Shown in pieces: positions 58,247 to 64,000 of a DNA stretch of 64,000 nucleotides. The stretch covers positions 6,448,001 through 6,512,000 of the forward strand of contig CM070911.1 of the NCBI GenBank assembly GCA_036417435.1, in the 5' to 3' direction. A program made the translations under genes and the position numbers. The notes beneath the pieces are model-generated. The model ran no database searches and had not been told where the DNA came from. It worked only from the letters and a program-made list of their open reading frames with translations. The stretch's first letter is position 1. Each line of letters opens with the position of its first letter. This stretch comes from Inia geoffrensis. Its lineage: Eukaryota; Chordata; Mammalia; Artiodactyla; Iniidae.

Positions 58247-58671
58247 TTTTTTTTAAATATCTTTATTGGAGTATACTTGCTTTACAATATTGTGTTAGTT
58301 TCTGCTGTAAAACAAAGTGAATCAGCCATATGCATACGTATATCCCCATATCCCCTCCCGCCCCTGTAGGTGGTCACAAAGCACCCAGCTGATCTCCCTG
58401 CACCATGCGGCTGCTTCCCACTAGCTGTCTATTTTACATTTGGTAGTGTATAGATGTCAGTGTTACTCTCTCACTTCATCCCAGCTTACCCTTCCCCCTC
58501 CCCGTGTCCTCAAGTCCATTCTCTACGTCTGCATCTTTATTCCTGTCCTGCCCCTAGGTTCTTAAGAACCATTTTCTTCTTTTTTTAGATTCCATATGTA
58601 TGTGTTAGCATACGGTATTTGTTTTTCTCTTTCTGACTTACTTCACTCTATGTGACAGACTCTGGGTCCAT
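58247..58671 (-). mobile_element. L1 3' end, cetartiodactyl type, with clear target duplication
   Basis: The antisense 3' UTR runs from TCTTTATTGGAGTATACTTG through CCATGCGGCTGCTTCCCACT to TTCACTCTATGTGACAGACT. A perfect 14-bp target-site duplication, AGAAGAGTGGAATT, lies at 58233-58246 and 58672-58685. The insertion is 5'-truncated to about 425 bp and interrupts the hAT element, so it is the younger of the two. Confidence 0.93.
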
Positions 58672-58714
58672 AGAAGAGTGGAATTCTTTCTGGGGGGATA
58701 ACATTCCTCTCTCT

Positions 58715-58765
58715 TTTTTCATTATTTATTTGTTTATTTGAAGTATAGTTGATGTACAAACCTTT
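58715..58765 (-). mobile_element. Tiny L1 3'-end fragment
   Basis: TTTATTTGAAGTATAGTTGA and TGTACAAAC are the extreme antisense 3' end of an L1, as at 63530. Confidence 0.6.
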
Positions 58766-59184
58766 CTCTTTAATTGGTTGTTCAGAGTTAGTATTCTCCA
58801 TCACCCCATCACCACATGGATTGGAAATATTCATCTGTACAGATCCTTAGTGCCTGGCTGCATGAAAACAGGCCGAGGGACAGAAGTGGCTTGTGGACCC
58901 TGGATGCTCAAGATTCATCTCAGACAGACTGCAGTTTTGGCCCCATGGGCCAGCGTTAGAACGTAGGTGCCTCCGTGCCAGATGTAGGTCCGTGTAGGGC
59001 CCTGGGAACAAAGACTGAGGCAGTCCTCCGAAGGGAGACAGGCATGTCATGTCGCACGGAGGGAAGAGGGAACGGAGCCCCTAGGTGCTACCAGTGCTTT
59101 ACGGGGCAGCCCTGGGGGATGGTGTGCTTAGAAACAGTACATGGGACGTGGCTGGAGCTCTTGAGAAAGGTAGCCAGACTGAGG
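58766..59184. other. Intron 1, unassigned
   Basis: Nothing recognisable is seen. Confidence 0.35.
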
Positions 59185-59278
59185 AGCTGGCTAATAAATT
59201 TTATTACATTTTAATTTTACTCTAAATAGTCCTCAGTGGCCAGTGGCTACCATCCTGGACAGCACGGGTCTGAAAAGG
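59185..59278 (+). mobile_element. Partial hAT-type MITE, 'GGCTACC..TGGACAGC' group
   Basis: ATTTTAATTTTACTCTAAAT then CAGTGGCCAGTGGCTACCAT and CCTGGACAGCACGGGTC is the same group as 12520-12668. Only one end is present. Confidence 0.6.
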
Positions 59279-61162
59279 AAAAGTGTGAGCGTCCTCCCAG
59301 GCAGGCCGTCCTTTCCCACGCTGCACAGGATCCCAGACCAGCCGTGGACTTGGAGGAGAGCTGCTTCCATGAATAAATAAGAGCCGTGGCTATTAATATA
59401 ACAGTTTAAGGGATCAAAAGAGATGCTTTTATAGTGGTTGAAGACAGTCGTTTATTTTCCTCTGAAATATCTGTGACACATTCCTCCAGTCTTGTTTATG
59501 TGATGAATTTACTCTCTGAAATTTGCTTTGTAAACTGAAGGTCGGCCGTGGTCTAGGTCCTCAGAGTTAATTAATGAGGTTTTGGGCCAGACTTAGGCTT
59601 TTGCGCAGTTCCTACTTAGGGCCGTGTTGTCTGTTAGATTCTTGCTTGTTTATAGATTTACACACAAATTCTGGTTGTAGTGGCAGCTTTTTTCCCTTCT
59701 CCTATGTTTAGGTAGGTTTTGCAGAGGGCAGGGTGTGGCTGAGTGCCTCATCTGGTTGGAAGCCTCAGCCTGATGGGTAGAAACTTTTGGTTCCTTGAGA
59801 CCCTCGAGTTTTATTATTTTTGTTCTAAAATTCCCATAGGCTGTTTGTATATATAATTGACAGAGACTTTTTCCAGCATTCAGTCTTAATCATTTTAACT
59901 TCTCCTGACCAAGTTCAACCTTAATTATCTGTAAATACATACTGTAACGAGGGGTGTGTTTTTGAGTGGCGAAGTAATTGCTTTTCCCTCTTGTAATTTT
60001 AATAAAAAATCACCTCCACCGCCCACCTCACCTGTACTTCTAAGCTCCTCATAATTGACTAGAAAAGCAACAGTTACTGTTCCTCTCCTCTTTCCTGAGT
60101 TCAGGAAACAGTGCGTGCCTTTAATGACAAGGGTACAGTTTCCATCTGGTGGCATTTTTACAAGGCTTCCTGCAGTGAATGATCAGGGAGGGGTGTGCCC
60201 CACAGTGTCACATGGGAGGGAATTTGTCAGAGTTCAGCTGTGTGATAAAGGGCATTTCCTCTGCCATCGGCCTTCCACACTGAGGCATCTGACTACCCCC
60301 AGTTCCCATTTCTCTCAGCACAACTGAGCCAGACCCCTGTGGACAGAAGATTACTCTGTCATCTGTGGGAGGGCTGGCAGCTGGAGTACTAAAACCTGGT
60401 TGAGAGCGGCAGAATAGATCTCGAAGGCCACTCCCTGACTTTTCCAGCGTGTCTGCTGCCCTGCGTCGAGCTTCCGTCTGTGGGTCCCTGCCGGGCCCTC
60501 ACCTTTGGGTAGCCTTTCCCTGAATCCACTTCCTGCCTGCCCCGTTGTTCTCACTGGGGCCGGCATGACCTTCACCTCCCGCCTGCTAAGGGTAAAAAGC
60601 TTTCAGTGGCTGCCCCTTGTTTCTGGGCTCAGCGGGGACAACCGTTGTCTGCACTGGGGTCCTGCCGGGCTTGCTAGTCTCATGGTCATTTTCTGAGCTG
60701 TGTTTTGAGTCCTGTTCTCTGCCAGGCTCTCTGCTGCGTGCTGAGGATACAGTGGCGAACAGGTGTGTGCCTTTAGAGGAGAACATTAGGAAGTGTGTCT
60801 GTTTGATTATGCGGGGGACGGGCCCCGGCAGGCTGGCACACCCCCGGGGCTCGCTGGTTCACAGGGAGAACTGAGGGTTGGTGGAAGCAGAGGTGGTACA
60901 GGTTAACTCGCTTCACCGCAGAAGGCTGGTGTCCAGCAGGCAGTGAGGGCAGAGGTGGCTCGGGGGGCTTCGGGTGGATGAGGCACGTGACAAGGCGGTG
61001 GCTTTTAGGGACCACCTGCTCCATCTTCATTCCCACCACACTGAGCACTGGTCCCACGGAGGCAACCCCAGAGGGGCCTCCACATGGCGCTCCTGTGGCT
61101 GCTCTCTGAAGCTGTGATCTAAGCTCAAACACGTTTTAATGAATACATTCTCTGTATTTTAG
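59279..61162. other. 3' end of intron 1
   Basis: A possible old L2 or L3 stretch lies at about 60440-60640 (GAGCTTCCGTCTGTGGGTCC, AAAAGCTTTCAGTGGCTGCC). No gene is recognised. The acceptor before exon 2 has a moderate pyrimidine tract, CATTCTCTGTATTTTAG. Confidence 0.4.
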
Positions 61163-61235
61163 GCTTTGGACGTGGACCGGATGGTTCTTTACAAAATGAA
61201 GAAATCCGTGAAAGCAATAAACATCTCTGGGCTGG
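61163..61235 (+). CDS. ASAP2: ASAP2 coding exon 2 (BAR-domain segment)
   Basis: The 73-nt exon reads in the phase left by exon 1 and gives ALDVDRMVLYKMKKSVKAIN then ISGL, followed by the first base of a split codon (G, expected Ala). This matches the ASAP2 sequence that follows the exon 1 residues NTVAAIEE. The segment lies in the first part of the BAR domain, an alpha-helical dimer module that senses or bends membranes. The basic cluster KMKKSVK fits a membrane-facing or coiled-coil helix. Splice signals are good: TTTTAG before and GTGAGT after (61236). No stop or frameshift is seen. With exon 1 it accounts for 66 residues of a protein of about 1,000. Exon 3 was searched for by eye in the remaining 2.7 kb and not found. 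Confidence 0.95.
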
Positions 61236-61751
61236 GTGAGTGTGCATCCTTTCCTGGGGGTTTCTTTGTGGAAAATTTTGTGTTTGCAGTCCTGATATCA
61301 TAATGTTAATCAACCATTAATGAATAATCAACCAAACTTCTTTTCCTGGGCATACAAATTAGAGAGGTGAGTTGGGATGTGTAATTGTTAGAAGCACGGG
61401 TGCTTCCGGTTCTCTGAAGTGCAGCTGAGTCTCGCGTGGTGACCCTGCATGGACCAGCTTTGTCCGGCTGGCTAAGAACGGTGGCCTCACTTCTGCCTCT
61501 GTTACTTGGTTTGTGCTGTTAATTATGCCAGATGCCCTTTCCATTTCTCTCTTATCCAATTCTTGCCTTTCTTGTCTGGGAGGAGAATTAATAAGTGTAA
61601 AAACATGATCAACTACTCAAAGTAATATTTGATCTAGACTTATATAAATAGGTTAAAAACAAAAAACACTGCAACTTCTGACCCAAAGATGACGGGCTGC
61701 ACGTGTGTGGCATGTCTGCTCCCTGCATAAAACGTTACTAATGATAGAAGA

Positions 61752-61754
<3 letters not shown>

Positions 61755-61783
<29 letters not shown>

Positions 61784-61976
61784 GAGGTACACGGGCCTCT
61801 CACTGTTGTGGCCTCTCCCGTTGCGGAGCGCAGGCTCCGGACGTGCAGGCTCAGCGGCCATGGCTCACGGGCCCAGCCGCTCTGCGGCATGTGGGATCTT
61901 CCCGGACCGGGGCACGAACCCGCGTCCCCTGCATCGGCAGGCGGACTCTCAACCACTGCACCACCAGGGAAGCCCT
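61755..61976 (-). mobile_element. CHR-type SINE, short cetacean form
   Basis: The antisense copy starts with T29 (the A tail), then GAGGTACACGGGCCTCTCAC, GGGCACGAACCC and ACCACCAGGGAAGCCC. The long uninterrupted tail suggests a young insertion. Duplicated target sequence is not obvious because of the T run. Confidence 0.95.
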
Positions 61977-62187
61977 ATTTGCATATTTTATATATGGCAA
62001 TTACATTGATGTTAATATGATTAGACAGGTATTAATTTGTTTATGACAAGTACCAAATGAATGTAAAATAAGTTTGGGAAGGCAAAGAAGAGCAGGGACT
62101 CAGTTTGTTCTTGACTGAGCTAGTTCCCGACTAAGTGTGAAAGCTTTCTGGTCCTGGAGTTTGTGGTGCTGGCTGTCATACCCTGGA

Positions 62188-62274
62188 AGAAGTTACTTAG
62201 CGTAACTAAAACAGCATAACTTAGCATAACTAAAGTAACTTCTAAGTAACTTCTTAGAAGTTACTTAGAAGTTA
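62188..62274. repeat. Palindromic repeat cluster (perfect 39-bp palindrome)
   Basis: TAACTTCTAAGTAACTTCT (62236-62254) is followed by a single T and its exact reverse complement AGAAGTTACTTAGAAGTTA (62256-62274). The arms are 19 bp with no mismatch. A further copy of AGAAGTTACTTAG lies at 62188-62200, and AGCATAACTT is tandemly repeated between them. Confidence 0.95.
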
Positions 62275-62299
62275 ATTTTTTTTTTTTTAATGGATTAAA

Positions 62300-62470
62300 A
62301 AAGTCATACTTGTGCAATGGAATACTGTATAGAATGAAAATGAATTAACTATAAGTATATGCAGCCACATAGATGAATGTCACAGATAAAACATTGAGCA
62401 AAAGGATACACACTGTGTGTTTGAATAAATATAGATATAGAAATCCATATAGATTTCAAAAACCTCCAAA
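62300..62470 (+). mobile_element. Old L1M fragment, sense to ASAP2
   Basis: GCAATGGAATACTGTATAGA, ATGAAAATGAATTAACTATA, GCAGCCACATAGATGAATGT and AAACATTGAGCAAAAGGATA match sense L1 3' sequence. It is the only clear L1 fragment in the transcribed orientation. Confidence 0.75.
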
Positions 62471-63243
62471 ACTATTTTTTTTCACACATACACACTGTAT
62501 TTTATTTTTACAAGAGATAAATAAACTGACACCAAGCATTGTAAATGGATGACCACAACAGAAGCAACAATGATTGCAATTACCAAACACGAAACACACT
62601 CACACTATGTCATAATATTGACATTCAGTCCAGGAATCCTCCTCTGTAACAGCTCCTTTACTTTGCAGTAAAAATTGATTTGTATATTTTTTGCCTCTGG
62701 GTCCTTGTGGGATTTTTTTTTTAATTCAAACAAAGTCACAAAAATTATAATCTTCCTCATCAGTTCACTCAGTCCCATGTAATTAATTTTTTTTTCATCT
62801 TGATCTTTTGTTAGCGCTTTTATGAATTCGTTTTCCACTAGAGTTCTGAAAACGCTTATTCATTCAGTTCAGCAGTATAGTCAGTTACCAGAAACCTGTA
62901 TTTGTCAGAGTCTTTTCCATGAATTCCTTGAAGATGAAACCCTTTTATAGGAACATTTCTGCAAAAGCATCAGAGTACACCCAGAACTGTCTGTAAATGA
63001 CAAAAGACTTAAAAATGACCACGGTTAAAGATTTGATAAAAGTTCATAATAATGCAATTGACAAGGAAATTTAGTTATTTCTGAGATATACATTTTAAAG
63101 TAATAACTAGAATTATGACTTATAACATTATACCAGAACATGTAAGATTTTTAGAAATTTCATGTAATGTCTGAAACATTTATATTAACGTATTTCCTAC
63201 TTAGCGTCTTTTAGCCCTGGTTTCCTTGTCTGAAAACCAGTCA
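62471..63243. other. Intron 2, AT-rich unassigned DNA
   Basis: No clear element is seen. The 77-codon minus-strand open frame (62605-62838) has no domain. Confidence 0.35.
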
Positions 63244-63480
63244 TTTAGGTTAGAATGGGGATCAATGGTTCGCAGCCAGGGTGATTTGTCCCAGTTTGGT
63301 TATTAACAGCTGAAGCGCGCGCGCGTGTGTGTGTGTGTGTGTGGGTGTGGGTGTGGGTGTGCGCGCGCGCGTGCGCGCTAGAGGCCAGTGATGCTGCTGA
63401 AGGTCTTGTGATGAACAGGACAGCCCCCAACAAAGAATTATCTGGCCCCAAATGTCAGTAATGCCAAGGTTGATAAACTC
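63244..63480 (+). mobile_element. MER20-like hAT transposon with an internal GC/GT tract
   Basis: The left part AATGGTTCGCAGCCAGGGTG and the right part AGAGGCCAGTGATGCTGCTG, GAACAGGACAGCCCCCAACA, AAGAATTATCTGGCCCCAAA and TGCCAAGGTTGATAAACTCC are MER20. The centre is replaced by the alternating tract at 63315-63378. Confidence 0.82.
63315..63378 (+). repeat. (GC)n(GT)n(GGGTGT)n(GC)n tract, Z-DNA-prone
   Basis: (GC)5 leads into (GT)8 or more, then GGGTGTGGGTGTGGGTGT and (GC)5-GTGCGCGC. Both ends are strict alternating CG, and the middle is G-rich. Confidence 0.92.
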
Positions 63481-63517
63481 CCATCTAGATGTTCTTCGAA
63501 GTCCTCTACAGTTTTTT

Positions 63518-63696
63518 TAAATTTTTATTTTATTGAAGTATAGTTGATTTACAATGTTGTGTTAAATTCTGCTGTACAGCAGAGTGATTCACTTATACAT
63601 ATATATACATTCTTTTTCATATTCTTTTCCATTATGGTTTATCACAGGATATTGAATATAAGTTCCCTGTGCTATACAGTAGGACCTTGTTGTTTA
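63518..63696 (-). mobile_element. L1 3' end, short recent insertion
   Basis: The antisense copy starts AATTTTTATTTTATTGAAGT and runs through TTCTGCTGTACAGCAGAGTG to CTATACAGTAGGACCTTGTT. A perfect 16-bp target-site duplication, TCCTCTACAGTTTTTT, lies at 63502-63517 and 63697-63712. It is 5'-truncated to about 180 bp. Confidence 0.93.
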
Positions 63697-64000
63697 TCCT
63701 CTACAGTTTTTTAAAAACAAGTGACAAAACAAAAACAAAAACCACCACCATGCTTAGCTTGCCAGTACATAGATATTAACTGATTACCTGACAACCACTG
63801 ATTTTATGAAAGACGGAAATAGAGTCAGTTTTCAGTGACTAACACCTAACTGGAAGGAAATGTGTAGGGAAATTTTTATTAATTTTTTTTCTATTTAAAA
63901 GTATCAAAGACAAGAGTATAAAACTCCCTCCGCTTAATACAGCGCTGAGATTTGCCGAAACGGGTGTTGCAGTATCCGAAAAGGCGGTCACCCCCAGGAA

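Larger units (their letters stand above)
8104..61162 (+). other. ASAP2: ASAP2 intron 1 (about 53 kb)
   Basis: The intron opens with GTGAGC directly after the exon 1 Glu codon. It closes with a short pyrimidine-rich tract and TTTTAG before exon 2. A long first intron is usual for this gene family, and first introns often carry enhancers. I found no further exon of ASAP2 and no other gene inside it. Its contents are repeats and unassigned sequence, listed separately. Confidence 0.9.
61236..64000 (+). other. ASAP2: ASAP2 intron 2 (5' part, runs off the window)
   Basis: It starts GTGAGTGTGC. Within the window it holds a SINE, a palindrome, an old L1 fragment, a MER20-like element and an L1 3' end, listed separately. 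The last 300 bp show nothing recognisable and no acceptor followed by an ASAP2-like frame. Confidence 0.85.

Noticed and set aside
61236..64000. Possible ASAP2 exon 3
   Set aside because: I searched for an acceptor followed by the expected continuation after ISGL in the remaining sequence and saw none. It should lie beyond the window.
1..64000. A new multi-gene biological system
   Set aside because: The only gene content is the start of ASAP2. All other structure is explained by known classes of repeats, low-complexity DNA or unassigned non-coding sequence.

Overview
This is a window of a mammalian nuclear genome, most likely from a cetacean (whale or dolphin). The main evidence is ten copies of the tRNA-derived CHR-type SINE of cetaceans and their relatives, with head GCTTCCCTGGTGGCGCAGTG. 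Five are a short form of about 210 bp and five a longer form of about 270-360 bp. Several have clean target-site duplications and few mutations. There are also cetartiodactyl-type L1 3' ends, but I saw no ruminant BovB or Bov-tA elements. Operons, CRISPR arrays and bacterial genes are absent.

Only one protein-coding gene is supported, on the + strand: the 5' end of ASAP2, an Arf GTPase-activating protein with a BAR domain. Positions 1-7044 are upstream intergenic DNA with SINEs, an L1 3' end and old hAT transposons. A CpG island of about 1.6 kb (7045-8620) holds the promoter, the 5' UTR and coding exon 1 (7978-8103; 42 codons from the ATG, then a GTGAGC donor). Intron 1 runs from 8104 to 61162, about 53 kb. 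Coding exon 2 is 61163-61235 (73 nt), followed by a GTGAGT donor and the start of intron 2. The two exons give the first 66 residues plus the first base of codon 67. Exon 3 is not in the window.

The rest is repeats and unassigned non-coding sequence. It includes many ancient MIR and L2 copies and hAT-type DNA transposons (MER5A-like, MER20-like and others). L1 fragments lie almost all antisense to ASAP2, and one mariner MITE is present. Low-complexity tracts include a G24 run inside an L1, a C16 run and two long GC/GT alternating tracts.

I found no undescribed multi-gene system. The points most worth a second look are the stop-free frame upstream of the ASAP2 ATG, a possible long uORF, a perfect 39-bp palindrome in intron 2, and several nested insertions that can be dated. 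Repeat names rest on remembered consensus sequences, not on a RepeatMasker run. The old elements in particular should be read as family-level calls with approximate ends.
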